NCBI GenBank assembly: GCA_031771865.1
Contig: JASISA010000025.1
Location: 3,286,001 to 3,350,000 of the forward strand
Length of the DNA: 64,000 nucleotides
Source of the DNA: Nothophaeocryptopus gaeumannii
Lineage: Eukaryota; Ascomycota; Dothideomycetes; Mycosphaerellales; Mycosphaerellaceae
Reading direction: 5' to 3'
The notes beneath the pieces are model-generated. The model searched no databases, was not told the origin of the DNA, and was given only the letters and a program-made list of their open reading frames with translations. A program made the position numbers and the translations under genes. This document shows, piece by piece, positions 9,616 through 20,185 of this stretch. The stretch's first letter is position 1. Each line of letters opens with the position of its first letter.

Positions 9616-12600
9616 GGTGGCCCTCCGGTTCCCAGGTATTTTCTGAATCGTCATACCCCTTCCACTTGACAAGATACTGATTGTCCTCGTAGTCCAGAAT
9701 TCTTTCAACTTCGAACTCGTTTTCTTCCTGTGGGACAAATGAAAATGTTTCCTGACAAGGTGTCTCGGCGTCGGCTGGTTCCAAAAGAGAGATATGGAAC
9801 ACTGGATGGATCTTCGCATCCGCCGGTAGTCGTAATCGGTAGTTGACCGGTCCCTTGGCCTCTTCAACCAAAAATGGCCCGACCTTCACATGGTCTAACT
9901 TCTTGGTCTTTCTTCTCGTTTTGAGATTCTTTGTAAGGAGATAGACCTTATCCCCCCTCTTCAGCTGAGGCGCCATTTTTCCTTCGTGCTGTCGCGATTT
10001 CAGCAGGTTTCCTTGTTGTTGAAGGATGGCTTGGGTCATCTCCGAGTGAACATCTTTCAGCTGGTCAACCGCAATTATCGCCCCCGGTGCGTTGGGGTGA
10101 ATGCCAGGTTCGCCAAACAGGTGTGGTTCCTTCCCAAAGTTTGCGAAGAATGGCGTGAGACCCGTCGTCTCGGATTGCTGGTTGTTGAGTGCGATTTGTG
10201 CCATGGGTAGGAGTGATACCCAATTGTCCTGTGCGTAGTTGATGTAGTGGCGTAGGTATTGTTCTAGTGTCTGGTTCATCCGTTCGGTTTGTCCGTCGGT
10301 TTGCGGATGAAACGCCGTTGATAGCTTGTGTCTGATCCCGATCGCGGATACGAGTGTCTTCCAGTAGTTCGATGTGAACAACTTGTCTCTGTCTGTAATG
10401 AAGACCTTCGGGAATCCATGGTGTCGGACAAGTCTATCCAGTACAAGGTGTCCGAGTTGTTCTGCCGTGTATGTCTCACACGCAGGAATAAAGTGCGCGT
10501 ACTTCGTGAGTCTGTCGACCATGACCAGTATCATGTCGTACTTGACTTTCGTTGCTTGATCCGTCGATCCTGGGAGTTTCGTAATGAAATCCATCGTAAC
10601 TTCGTCCCATGGTTGTGTCGGTGGGCTCCGGAATGTAAGTTGTCCGTACTTCGAATGTCGAGATGCCTTGTTCTGTTGGCATTGAACACAGCGTGCGATG
10701 TATTTCTTGACTCGTTCTCGCATGTGTGGGAATCCAAAGTTGCGTTGGATAAGCTCTACTGTCTTCGAGATTCCTGGATGTCCATATTGTGGATCGTTGT
10801 GATGGTGTCGGATGCACTCGTCCTGTCGGTCCTTTGGTACTTGGTACTTTCCCTGTGCGATAGGGAATTGTTCTGCCTCGTCCTGCAGAACTCGCACTAT
10901 GTTGTTGAACTCCATTTGGTTGGCACTCAGGCTTCCGTCCTGATTCGTCTTGAGTATGCTATGCTGTACTCGTTCCTTCCCTTCCATGTAGTCACTTCGT
11001 CGGCTCAGTGCGTCGGCTCGACCGTTGTCTTTACCGGGTGTATAGCGGATTTCGAACTTGTACTGACCAAGGAGCTCCGACCAGCGGGTCTGCCGTCGAG
11101 TCAGTTGTTTAGTCGTAGTGAAGTAGGTCAGATTCTTGTGATCAGAAAGAATCGTGAGCCTAGGTGCTCCTTCCGCGTATACACGCCAGTGCTGCAGGGC
11201 AGCGACAATCGCAAGAAGTTCCTTATCATGGATGTCGTAATTCTCTTCTGCAGGAGTCATCTTTCGTGAGTAGTAGGCTACCGGGTGTCGCTTCCCGTCG
11301 TGCTCCTGTGTGAGACACGCGCCTATCGCCATATCCGATGCATCTGTTTCGATCTGCACTTCCTTCGTACCGTCGAAAAGTCGAAGCGTTGGCGCTGTGG
11401 CGCACATTTCTTTGAGTTTGTCGAATGCCTGTTGGTGTCGTTCTTTCCACTGGAACTTGGTGTCTTTTCTCGTGAGTTCCGTCATTGGTTTCGCAATCCT
11501 TGAGTAGTCTTGGATGAACTTTCGATTGTAGTTCGCGAGTCCAAGGAAGGATTGTACTTCGGTAACATTCGTGGGTTGAGGCCATTCGTGTATCGACCGT
11601 GTCTTTGCTGGATCGATTTGGATTCCTTTCGTACCAAGGATAAATCCAAGGAATTTGACTTCCTTTTTGTGGAACTCGCATTTCTCTGGTGCTGTCTTGA
11701 ACCCTACTCGTGTGAGGCGTTCGAAGACTTCTTGGACTTGCTTGATATGCTTGCTTAGTTCTCCCTTGGTATAGACCAAGATGTCGTCCATGTAAGCGAT
11801 AACACAGACGTCAAGCAAATCTCGTAGTGTTTCATTGACAAGGTCCTGGCATGAGGCTGGCGCATTGGTAAGCCCCATTGGCATAACCAGAAACTCGTAA
11901 AGTCCATATCTTGTTCGGAATGCAGTCTTCCACTCTTCTCCTTTCGCCATTCGTATCGCGTAGAATGCGTCTCGGAGGTCGATCTTTGTAAACCAGTCTG
12001 ATCCGGTGAGTCGATCTTGTGCTTCTTCGATGTTCGGTAGCGGATATCGATTCTTGATCGTCATGTCGTTGAGTCTTCGGTAATCAACAACCATTCGTAA
12101 CTTCCCGTTCTGCTTTGGTACGAAGAGAATTGGAGAGCCTGCGCTTGAGGTGGACTTCCGTATCCATCCTTTGGCTAGCTTCTCCTTCAGCCATTCATCT
12201 AGGGCTTTGAGCTCTTTCTCAGATAATGCGTAAATGGGTCCCCATGGAGGCTCTTTCCCAGGCTGAATCTTGATCTTGTGATCCCATGGTTGGTGTATAG
12301 GTAGGGCTTCCTTGCCTTCCTCTTCCTGAAAGAGTCTCGACCATCTTTGGTACTCTTCAGGGACATCTGGCGCTGAGATCGCCATCTGCTTTCCAGGATT
12401 GCCAGTTCCTCGTCCCGTGATTCCGTGACCTGCTGGACCTACGCAGTGTCTATCCGGGGTGGCTCCAGTCTCTGGGCTCAGTGTCGGCGCAAGCTGAATT
12501 GTGCACAGCTGTTCTTTTGCCTCATCCGCCGCGTACTTTCGACGCTGTACGGGTCTGATACGGGTGGCACTTCCGTATCCTTCAAATGTGAGTACTCCTC

Positions 12601-13108
12601 TCTTCCAGTCAATTACTGGGTTGTGCTTTCTCAACCAAGGCATGCCTAGCACGATATCCCAGCTGGCCATAGCTGTGACATCTAAGACAATTTCCTCGTG
12701 GTGCTGTTGGATAGCCAGTGGCAGCGGTATCGTCTCGCGCTCCACACAGAGTAAGGGTGATCCGTCGACCGCGATCAGTTCATACCCTTGTTTCTTCGTC
12801 TGGGTAGCTAGTCCAGTCCGTTTTACAAATGACTCGGATGCAAAGTTCCCGCTCGCTCCGGAGTCGATCATGGCACTCGTCTTGAGTCCATTGACGATAA
12901 CTTGTGTGCAGAATACTGTTGCTGATGCTTGAGCTTCTTGTGTGACGTTTAACTCCCTTCGGCCGCTCATGCCTGAGGAGTCGATCCTTTTCCCGAGACT
13001 GTGGCTCTGTTGTCTAACCAGTCTAGGATCTGTATACGTGTTTCCTCCAGTGTTTTGGCCATAGTTTTCTCTTGTGGCAACTCGTTGCATGCGTATCGGC
13101 TCTGACAT
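9485..13108 (-). CDS. pol: Chromovirus Pol polyprotein
   Basis: An uninterrupted 1207-residue polyprotein. Visible in order: aspartic protease (MIDSGASGNF, about residue 80), reverse transcriptase with LYEFLVMPMGL and the catalytic YMDDILVYT, RNase H (TDASDMAIGACL), integrase zinc finger (HHxxxxxHPGISKT ... CVQCQQNK), integrase DDE core (DFITKLPGS, VDRLTKYAHFIP, FITDRDKLFTS, HPQTDGQTERMNQ), a GPF-type module (KVGPFLVEEAKGPVNYRLRLP region) and a C-terminal chromodomain (YLVKWKGYDDSENTWEP). All catalytic motifs look intact, so this copy could supply Pol in trans. It is in the same phase as the main gag ORF but separated from it by a differently phased acidic ORF. Confidence 0.97.
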   Translation of the reverse strand: MSEPIRMQRVATRENYGQNTGGNTYTDPRLVRQQSHSLGKRIDSSGMSGRRELNVTQEAQASATVFCTQVIVNGLKTSAMIDSGASGNFASESFVKRTGLATQTKKQGYELIAVDGSPLLCVERETIPLPLAIQQHHEEIVLDVTAMASWDIVLGMPWLRKHNPVIDWKRGVLTFEGYGSATRIRPVQRRKYAADEAKEQLCTIQLAPTLSPETGATPDRHCVGPAGHGITGRGTGNPGKQMAISAPDVPEEYQRWSRLFQEEEGKEALPIHQPWDHKIKIQPGKEPPWGPIYALSEKELKALDEWLKEKLAKGWIRKSTSSAGSPILFVPKQNGKLRMVVDYRRLNDMTIKNRYPLPNIEEAQDRLTGSDWFTKIDLRDAFYAIRMAKGEEWKTAFRTRYGLYEFLVMPMGLTNAPASCQDLVNETLRDLLDVCVIAYMDDILVYTKGELSKHIKQVQEVFERLTRVGFKTAPEKCEFHKKEVKFLGFILGTKGIQIDPAKTRSIHEWPQPTNVTEVQSFLGLANYNRKFIQDYSRIAKPMTELTRKDTKFQWKERHQQAFDKLKEMCATAPTLRLFDGTKEVQIETDASDMAIGACLTQEHDGKRHPVAYYSRKMTPAEENYDIHDKELLAIVAALQHWRVYAEGAPRLTILSDHKNLTYFTTTKQLTRRQTRWSELLGQYKFEIRYTPGKDNGRADALSRRSDYMEGKERVQHSILKTNQDGSLSANQMEFNNIVRVLQDEAEQFPIAQGKYQVPKDRQDECIRHHHNDPQYGHPGISKTVELIQRNFGFPHMRERVKKYIARCVQCQQNKASRHSKYGQLTFRSPPTQPWDEVTMDFITKLPGSTDQATKVKYDMILVMVDRLTKYAHFIPACETYTAEQLGHLVLDRLVRHHGFPKVFITDRDKLFTSNYWKTLVSAIGIRHKLSTAFHPQTDGQTERMNQTLEQYLRHYINYAQDNWVSLLPMAQIALNNQQSETTGLTPFFANFGKEPHLFGEPGIHPNAPGAIIAVDQLKDVHSEMTQAILQQQGNLLKSRQHEGKMAPQLKRGDKVYLLTKNLKTRRKTKKLDHVKVGPFLVEEAKGPVNYRLRLPADAKIHPVFHISLLEPADAETPCQETFSFVPQEENEFEVERILDYEDNQYLVKWKGYDDSENTWEPEGHLTNCPQLLRQFHQTRGTTPGPPRGRGHKGRSKSRQELHLLRTR

Positions 13109-13602
13109 GCTTGTGCTTGTTTGTAGCCATTCTTGAGTTCTTGGATCGATGTTCTCATCTCGTTCGTAACGACTTGTCCGTGCGGTGTTAGGTATCCGTA
13201 CGGTGTAAACCAGCTTCCAATTGGTGGTCTTTCCCAGATGAATGTTGAAAACTCTTCTTGGATGTCCAGCCTGGGATACCTCCAGAACATTGATCGTAGT
13301 TGTCCTAGGAAGAAATCAAACTTAACTGGGTTAAGCAGTCTTCCTCCTGTCGGTGTTCGTGGAAAGATCTCTTCACTGTTGCGTGCTATGTGAAGGATCA
13401 TCTTGCGTATTGGTTCCGGTGCGTCCACGCTAAGGTGAAGTATTTCGTCGTTGTCATCGTCCTCACTGGATTCTTCTTCTTCTTCCGAGGTTCCTTCCTC
13501 AGTTTCATCGTCACTGGATGACTCTTGTGGGTTCTCCGGAATCTCAGGTAAGATACCCGTGATAGGGTAGTCGTCCGCCTGAGTAGCGACATCCATCACC
13601 AC
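12967..13602 (-). CDS. Acidic gag C-terminal/linker ORF of the chromovirus
   Basis: A 211-residue ORF in a third frame between the gag zinc-knuckle ORF and pol, overlapping the first 140 bp of pol. It has a strongly acidic run (DDETEEGTSEEEEESSEDDD) followed by a compact region with WxxPRLDIQEEFSTFIW and IGSWFTPYGYL. It probably belonged to a longer Gag before frameshifts split the reading frame near 13610 and 13780. Its separate expression is doubtful. Confidence 0.5.
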   Translation of the reverse strand: MVMDVATQADDYPITGILPEIPENPQESSSDDETEEGTSEEEEESSEDDDNDEILHLSVDAPEPIRKMILHIARNSEEIFPRTPTGGRLLNPVKFDFFLGQLRSMFWRYPRLDIQEEFSTFIWERPPIGSWFTPYGYLTPHGQVVTNEMRTSIQELKNGYKQAQACQSRYACNELPQEKTMAKTLEETRIQILDWLDNRATVSGKGSTPQA

Positions 13603-14758
13603 TTCCTCCTGTGGGGTCCCTCAGATTCATTGGGATTTTGGTTCTCCTTATCGCTGTCATCAGCGCCCCAACAGGTCTCATCCAAATCCTCCTCGTCCGG
13701 CGTTTGAACGTGACGATCAAGTTGTCGTAGTTCGTCCGAATTGGTAAGTGTCGGTGTCCTCCAACTGTGGTGTTGATTGGTGGAACCGGGGCAGGTCTTC
13801 GTGGCGCAGATGGCCAGTATCCTGCTTCCATCTTCGAGGAGTAGTGTGTTTGACACGAATCGTCATAACAGAATCGCCAGTGAAGGCTTCCGTGACCGTT
13901 CCGCAGTTCCCGACCTGTCTCGTCAGGTAACTTTCGTGTCATCATACCAAACAATCGTGGCTTTTGTTGATCGGCGCCTGTCGTTTCGTAGGCTCCGCGT
14001 CCCACGTCGTGGTTTCGTTGCATCGTGTTGAACTGTCGTTGCACCATGTTCTTTGAACGACAATTCCTCGCATAGTGGCCTTCCTTGCCACATGCATAGC
14101 AATTCAGTTTCTTCTCATTTCTTCTGGGCGAACTCTTGCCCTTCCTACTTCCTTTGAACGGGCGACCTTTCTGGGTTGCATTGAACTGCCAGTCCATTGC
14201 ATCGGGGTCACGCTGTTGTCTCTGAGGTGGTTTAGACCACCCATCGCGTCGTCCCGAGGGCACATAGCCTGCCCTTCCCGTAACCTTGGAATCATAGCGT
14301 CGCTCCATGGCTCGCTCGTAAAGTTGGTCGTCCAGTTCAATCGCCGCTTTAATCAGTTCTCCGAGGCTGTCGATCTTTCCAGAGTATCGCATCAGTTCAT
14401 CCTTGACTGAGTCTCTGAGACCTCGTCGGAACATAACTTGGAGAGCATCGTCGTCCCAATCCGTGATCTGAGCGTGCTCCTGAAACTTGGCTGCGTAGTC
14501 TGCCGTGGAACCCTTCTGAGTGAGATGTTGGATAACCCGGACCGCGGTCGAAACCTCGTTCGAGACTCCATACACCTGCTTCATTGCGTTCTTCATGTGA
14601 TTCCAGGTCCTGAAGATTCCCGTCGAATCCTCGTCACTGTCCAAGTAGTTCCTGAGAAAAGGTTTGATCCAGTGCTGCACACGTCCTCGCATAAAGGTCG
14701 TTGCGAAGAGTGGCTTCTGAGCTTCGGTCATGTCGTTAAACTTGAAGTACATGTCCAT
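13544..14758 (-). pseudogene. gag: Chromovirus gag, frameshifted
   Basis: A 404-codon ORF with a capsid-like region (RVQHWIKPFL, FQEHAQITDWDDDALQVMFRRG) and a CCHC zinc knuckle (CYACGKEGHYARNC), followed by LHWRFCYDDSCQTH. Coding similarity extends upstream of the first ATG: the frame reads NSLKVGKPDYYYGDRDKFDI before it. The better start, ATG near 14950 (MSASPANRKG), is one frame away. A frameshift around 14900 therefore separates start and capsid. A second frame change near 13780 moves the acidic tail to other frames. Gag is probably non-functional in this copy. Confidence 0.75.
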
Positions 14759-14966
14759 TTGGGTAAGCCAGATGTCGAACTTGTCTCGGTCGCCATAGTA
14801 GTAGTCCGGCTTGCCGACCTTGAGGGAGTTGTCATTGGTATGGTTGGCAAGTGCATTGATGGCCGACTGAGATGTGCTGGATCGTTGGCGAGAGCTTCCT
14901 GCTTCGCTGGGGCGGAGTTCCCCTTCCGGTTTGCTGGAGAGGCACTCATCCTGAGGGTGTTCAAAG

Positions 14967-15322
14967 TGTTACGCACGGTATCTCGCTTGTCAGGTGACTC
15001 GCTTAATCACGTGGAATGGCTTCTTTGGAGAATGCGTCGGCAAGTGGAACGAAGTGAAGGAAGTCTTGGCTTATTCAATCAGTGAGATTGTAACATGAGT
15101 TGAACACGATGATTGCTAGTCAACCATCGAGACTATATACCTAGAGGTTCCTCAGAGAGAGCGTGTGGCTCTCATGCTCTCATGAATCCTCCTGCTCTCA
15201 TCTGAGAGCGTGAGAGCACTCGGCAGCATGAGAGCACCTTGCAGCGGGTATTGCCGCCCTTGGCGCGCACCCGCGCCGCATGGATTGGTTGGTTGTGGCT
15301 TCTCTCGGTTCGATCCGTAACA
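14967..15322 (-). repeat. 5' LTR of the chromovirus
   Basis: 356 bp, TG...CA, followed by the CGCAT target duplication. In element orientation the sequence just inside it is CTTTGAACACCCTCAGG. I could not match this to a tRNA, so the priming mode is unresolved. Confidence 0.95.
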
Positions 15323-15327
15323 CGCAT

Positions 15328-16855
15328 GTAAGCCGACGAAGTACTTAGTAAGGCATATTGCTAATACCCTTACCTTTAGTAAGGAAGAGCTCTTCGAGCT
15401 ACTAACAACTTAGCCGGAAGAGCTTATAGTTCCGGTATCTATACTATACTGCCTTTCCGCTTCTTAGGCTAGCCTTAAGAACTAACATATAATTCTAATA
15501 TTATAGCTAGCCTATATTACTAGAAGCGTTCGTTCTTTTATTAAGATAATATACTTCTACTAGTTACGATAGCCTCTATAACGGAATCGGACGAGATAAG
15601 GGGTTTTAGGATCCCTACGCTAGATAGAACTAACTAGTAGAGATAGTTTAGGCTTATAAGAGATCGCCTCGAAGGAAAAGGATACTAGTCGACGATTAAT
15701 AACCTACTAGTAACCGCCTATACGGGAAATAAGATAACGATTGCGACTACTACCTAGTAGAATACAATCGTAAATATTACTACGACCGAAGGCTACTTAT
15801 TAAAGAACGTAAGTACGCGATTTGAGATTAGGAGTAGGATCTTAGAAGATAATAAGGACGAGGTTTTATCCGCTATTATTAACTAACGAGCCGTAGACAT
15901 TTGGGTATACCTGTATAATAAGTACTATAAAGTCTTTCCTACTAAGTCGATAGCCCTTATAAGGGAACTAGTTAGCTTTAAGATAACTAAAGAGGAGACA
16001 ATTAATAAGGCATAGGCAAAGATTACCGTAAAAGCGAAGCGAATTAGTAATATTAATACCTAAGAGATATACTATAGGGAGAAAGCAAGGTATATGAAGA
16101 TACTACTTAATGCTCTACCTAAGAGGTTCTCTATTACTAAGGACACAATCCTTACTTAGAGGGATTTGGACGTTAATACCTAACTCCTCCTTCTCCGTGC
16201 CTAAGAGGCAAGAGATAGTACTAGGGGTTATGCGTACGCCGCTATCTATTAGAAGAAAAGCTTATACTACCTCTACGAAGGACCTTACTAGCTAAAAGAC
16301 TACCTAAGCCTACTTACGGCTAGGTAGTTTATTAAGAAGTCTTAGGGATAAGAGCTAACCTTAGAGAAGCTAACTATTAGATCTAGTTCTAAGACCGGGG
16401 GAAGAAAGAGATCCCTACTAAGGTAAAGGAGAGGCCTATTAAGCAAGTAGTTATTACTTAATAACCTTAAGGCCTAGATTAAGAAGCTATCCAATTAGGT
16501 AGCTAGCCTAAAGGTAGGAAAAGGGACTTAAACTAGGTAAAAGAAGAAGGGATTTGTAGCCTAGGAGTTAGACCGCTCCGCTTTATCTAATAAGGATTTA
16601 GATGTTCTATCTAATAAAGATAACTAGGATAAAGTAGTATACTTAACTATAGAGGCAAAAGGCAAGTATTTAAAGTTAGAATAGCTACTTAACTCTTGTG
16701 CCTTATCCTATATAACTAACTAGCCTACCTTATTTAGAACTAAGACTCCTTTAGTAAAGAAGGTCTAGGTAAAGGTAGGAGGAGGTTATATTAAAGCAAT
16801 ATATGTAGGACAAGCAATTTTAAGTAGAAGAAGTAGAAAGACTGTTATTCTAGAC
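15328..16855 (+). pseudogene. Ty1/copia gag and pre-protease region, RIP-degraded
   Basis: AT-rich DNA in which one frame, with many TAG/TAA at Trp and Gln positions, reads IWVYLYNKYYKVFPTKS, then LIRELVSFKITKEETI, then YMKILLNALPKRFSITKD, typical of copia Gag (UBN2-type). Further on, LNSCALSYITN-x-PTLFRTKTPL resembles the protease start DSGASxHMTNxxxLF, with the Asp changed. It ends abruptly at the LTR-like insert starting at 16862. Confidence 0.75.
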
Positions 16856-16861
16856 CGTGTC

Positions 16862-17177
16862 TGTCACGGGCGTGGCCCGGTGACACCTGAACACCTGGAT
16901 GCACGTGGTTTGGATGCTTGGTAGTGTACCAAGCATCCGGATGAACTTCGGCCGATCCTCGGGGCTCGACTAGCATCATGTGACAGAGCCACGTGACTAT
17001 GCCAAGACCCGGAGAAGAGTTTCTTCTCGACGCGCAAAGATCCGGTCTTCGACTCTTTGCGCTACGTCCTGTCAATAGGATTGACCTATATGGTTAATAC
17101 AGTGTCTATCCAACCTGTCCGTAGCTCCCTGTACCGTTTGTGATTAGCAACCTACTTCCCGACTCCGGCCCGTGACA
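16862..17177. repeat. Solo-LTR-like insert
   Basis: A 316-bp GC-richer block inside RIP-degraded DNA. Its ends are perfect 10-bp inverted repeats, TGTCACGGGC and GCCCGTGACA, giving TG...CA termini. The flanking pentamers (GTGTC left, AGTCT right) do not match, so a clean target duplication is not visible. It is a solo LTR, or a short inverted-repeat element. Confidence 0.6.
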
Positions 17178-17860
17178 AGTCTATACGCTTTATCGCTACG
17201 GTATTACTATAAATTGAAAGTCCTAGTAATCCACGCCTATAGGGCTCTATCTATACTTCCGCTAACTAGTTTTCTAATTATAGGCTATCTTATTAATAAA
17301 TATAAGCCTATCTATAGGCTACTTCTAGTACCGAATCGTCTAGATTACTCGTAACTACGGATTACGTTCCTTCGCGACTCTTCGAGTAGTTTTGCGGCTC
17401 TAACGACGATCTTGTAGTACACGTTAAAGCGTATATAGGCGTACCTTAATACTAAACTTATTATTTAACGCTATTATTATTTTAGCGTAATACGCGTCCG
17501 GGCGCTCTAAGAGATAGCATAGTAGCTAGGTTTCTTAGTCTTCGGTTATCGTCCGCGGACGGCTACGCCTTATCGACGGCTAAGCTAAATATATCTCGCT
17601 AAATACCCTCGATCGTTCCTTCGTATAGTATACCGTTCTTTTAGTAATAGGTAGCCTCGTCTAATCGAGTATTTAGTTAATAGTTATACCGGCTTTAAAT
17701 CACAACTTTAGGAGCTTCTAGAAGCCGATAGGTAGTTTAGCTAGCTTAGCTATTACTATAATACCTTAGAATTAATAGTCTAGACGATTTACTAGCTAAC
17801 TTTAGCTTTATTCGAGTATTCGGGACTAATTCTAGTAATTAAGATGCAGCAGACCGCTCT
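17178..17860. repeat. RIP-degraded repeat DNA
   Basis: TA-rich with no intact ORF. On the minus strand a degraded frame reads RRSRPRTITED near 17550, faintly like the linker of a mariner-type transposase. I do not assign a family. Confidence 0.5.
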
Positions 17861-17913
17861 TACGGCCAATTTGTCATAGTGCGTGAGTCCAGCGAATCGG
17901 AAATATGCCGCAG

Positions 17914-17949
17914 AGCCCCAACTGACAAGCATTATGCGGCTCACAGTAT
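17914..17949. repeat. 36-bp element end shared with 48335-48370
   Basis: AGCCCYAACTGACAAGC followed by ATTATGCGGCTCACAGTAT occurs here and at 48335-48370 with one difference in 36 bases. Both copies sit at the right edge of an AT-rich island, in the same orientation, next to GC-normal gene space. Upstream the copies also share AATCGGAAAT. It looks like the terminus of a transposon family. Confidence 0.75.
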
Positions 17950-18162
17950 CAGGTTCTTCAGGGAAAACCGGAAGGATGCGACGTCAACGTTGCCGATCAG
18001 ACGCCACAGCCGTTCAGGAGCCGAACAGCTCGAGCTTCCAACACGGAGTTGGGTCCCGTCTTCGCATTTGCATTTCACCACCAACTGTTTGTGCATATCG
18101 TCTAATAAAAGATCTATCTATCGTTTCATACCGAGCCAAACACTTTCAATTGAATCATCAAA

Positions 18163-18863
18163 ATGGCCTCCTTCCTCCGCCAGACCCCCCGCCTCGCGCT
18201 CCGCTCCAACCCCAACCTCACCCAACTTTCCACCCGTCGATTCCTCAACTCCGCCACAGCCCCCTCCCTCTACGCCGCCCACGCCACAGTCACAGGCGCC
18301 CGTGCCAACGGCAAGGTCTCCGCCGAAAACCTCGACTTCTCACTTGGTATGCCCAAGGACCTTGGTGGGAAAGGCGACGCGACGAATCCGGAAGAGCTCT
18401 TTGCTGCGGGGTATGGAGCGTATTTTCAAGGTGCGATGAATGCTGTGGCGCCGGGGTTGAAGATTAAGTTGCCGGAGGACAGTGTGGTTGAGAGTACGGT
18501 GCAGTGAGTATATCCCACGAGGAGAGGAAAGGGCAAAGGTTAGGAGTGCAGGATAAAGCTTGGTTGGGGAAGTCTCGACCGAGCTGGACTCTCGACCTGG
18601 AGTGCGACCACCAAGCTCTGGCCTGCCTCTTCCTGCTCCTCTCCTCTGGTCATATTATTGGAAACATCTGCTGATGTCTTCGCAGCCTCATTGGAAGTTT
18701 GAAGGAGATGGACATTGGTATTCGAGTTGACATGAAGGTCAAGGCGAGCGGCATCAGCAAGGCTGATTTGGAGAAGGTGATTGCAAAGACGAAGGAGGTC
18801 TGCCCATACTCGCGGGCTACGAAGGGCAATGTCGAGACCACTGTTGAGGCTGTTGTCTCGTAG
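18163..18863 (+). CDS. Ohr/OsmC-family protein lacking the peroxidatic Cys
   Basis: Two exons, 18163-18503 and 18686-18863, with a GTGAGT...GCAG intron; 172 residues. The Arg/Ser-rich N-terminus (MASFLRQTPRLALRS) looks like a mitochondrial presequence. The body has NPEELFAAGYGAYFQGAMN and CPYSRATKGNVETT, both diagnostic of organic-hydroperoxide-resistance proteins, which reduce organic peroxides using two cysteines. The second cysteine is present. The first, normally in AAGY-x-ACF, is Tyr (TAT) here. TGT to TAT is a TpG-to-TpA change, the RIP signature, and the RIP island ends about 300 bp upstream. The protein may be catalytically dead, or the residue may differ naturally in this lineage. 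A TATA-like AATAAAAGA lies about 60 bp before the ATG. Confidence 0.88.
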
Positions 18864-18869
18864 ACTTTC

Positions 18870-19775
18870 ACCAGATGTCGAGACCGGATCTGAAGCTGGG
18901 ACAATTATAGAGTATAGAATGTTGTAGGCTTGGAACGCAATGTAAGATGTTGAATCAGGAGGCAGAGACTCTGTGATCCTTGACATCTTTCCCATATTAT
19001 ATTGTTTATTGCTGCTGCCGATTGAGTAGGTACCTTGGTATCCCGTACTCGAGCGACGGGAAACCCCCGATCGGGCCTGGCGTCCGGAATCGCGTGAAAG
19101 GCGCGCAGCGTTCCTTACCTCGCGCTTCCCGATCCCCTCCCCTCCTCTCCTCCTGCTTTCACATCCTCCCCTTCCTACCTCCCTTCCCTCGCTTCCCTTT
19201 CATCTCTCTTCTGGTCCTCCGTTAACTGATCGTATCTACCGTATGCAGTCCGCGATCCTCTGCACGCTAGTCCATCCGATCCTGTCTTTATCGCCCCCGT
19301 TGACCCTTACCTGAAGTCGACCGTATCTTAGCACTGCGACTGCCTCGACATCCGGCAAAAACGGCGACGCAAGAAATCGCGCATGACGCATTGCGACAAC
19401 GGGTGTGCCAGGTGCCGCCTACGCCTCGTTAGGCACTCATCGCTCGACCGCGAACCAACCCCGTGCTGTGTCTGCAACCGCTGCGCCGCCTGCTCGATTG
19501 GCTAGCAAGATATCGTAACGACGCGATGCGCTGCGAGAAAGGCCGGCCTCTTTCCGCGCCGCGCGTGGATATTGGCTGTCGTGAGCTCCCGACGACATCC
19601 TCGCGCCGCTGGCAAGCAGATGGCTTTTGGTACATACGTCTACCTGCGCCCCGCCGCTCGAAGGTACTGGCTCTTGTGAGCCCACGCTGATGTTCCACGT
19701 CGCTCGCAAGCAGATTGTCTTTGGCACACACCTCAATCCTTACCGCGGATTGATCTGCGCGAAAACCTCGAAAAG
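18870..19775. other. Intergenic, possibly Helitron flank
   Basis: No gene recognised. TATCCCGTACTCGAGCGACGGG near 19040 forms a small hairpin, and a CT-rich run follows at 19130-19220. The 5' end of the Helitron may lie here, but I could not define it. Confidence 0.4.
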
Positions 19776-20185
19776 GTGACACACAACGAGCGTGCTCGGA
19801 AACAGGGCAACATGTCAGGAGATAGTGGTGATATTGCTGCTACTGGAAAGTACGCTGCCGCTAGAGAGAGAGGCCAGGGAAAGGGTAAGGCCAAGGCTCC
19901 TGCCACGGAAGTGACCGCCAGTGAGAACGGTGACATCAACGATGACGATGAAGATAACTACACATCTGCTGGCATCCCCAACTTCCGCCCAGAGAACCGT
20001 GCTGTTCAAGACATCCACATTCGGCTACAGCAGAGACGTCTCAACCAACGTTTGCCGAATTAGAATCACGACGACGACGTCTCGGAGCCTGACGCAGACT
20101 ATCCAACTGGCAGGCCTGACCGTGATCCATACGCACTACCGCAAGGTCAAGGACCACTTCAGCCAGCCAGGCGACCAGCAATGAG

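Larger units (their letters stand above)
8536..15322 (-). mobile_element. Complete Ty3/gypsy chromovirus retrotransposon
   Basis: A 6.8-kb element bounded by LTRs of 357 bp (8536-8892) and 356 bp (14967-15322) that I could tell apart only by a one-base indel. The LTRs start TGTTACG and end CGTAACA-like. The direct repeat CGCAT flanks the element (8531-8535 and 15323-15327). In element orientation (minus strand) the order is LTR, gag, acidic gag/linker region, pol (protease, RT, RNase H, integrase, chromodomain), polypurine tract, LTR. A plus-strand ORF lies between pol and the 3' LTR. Unlike the flanking islands it shows no RIP, so it inserted recently. Chromodomain integrases usually direct insertion to heterochromatin, which fits its position in a repeat island. 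Gag is frameshifted, so this copy is probably not autonomous. Confidence 0.95.

Noticed and set aside
10328..11269. 313-codon plus-strand ORF
   Set aside because: Antisense shadow of the pol RNase H/integrase region; its codon pattern follows pol.
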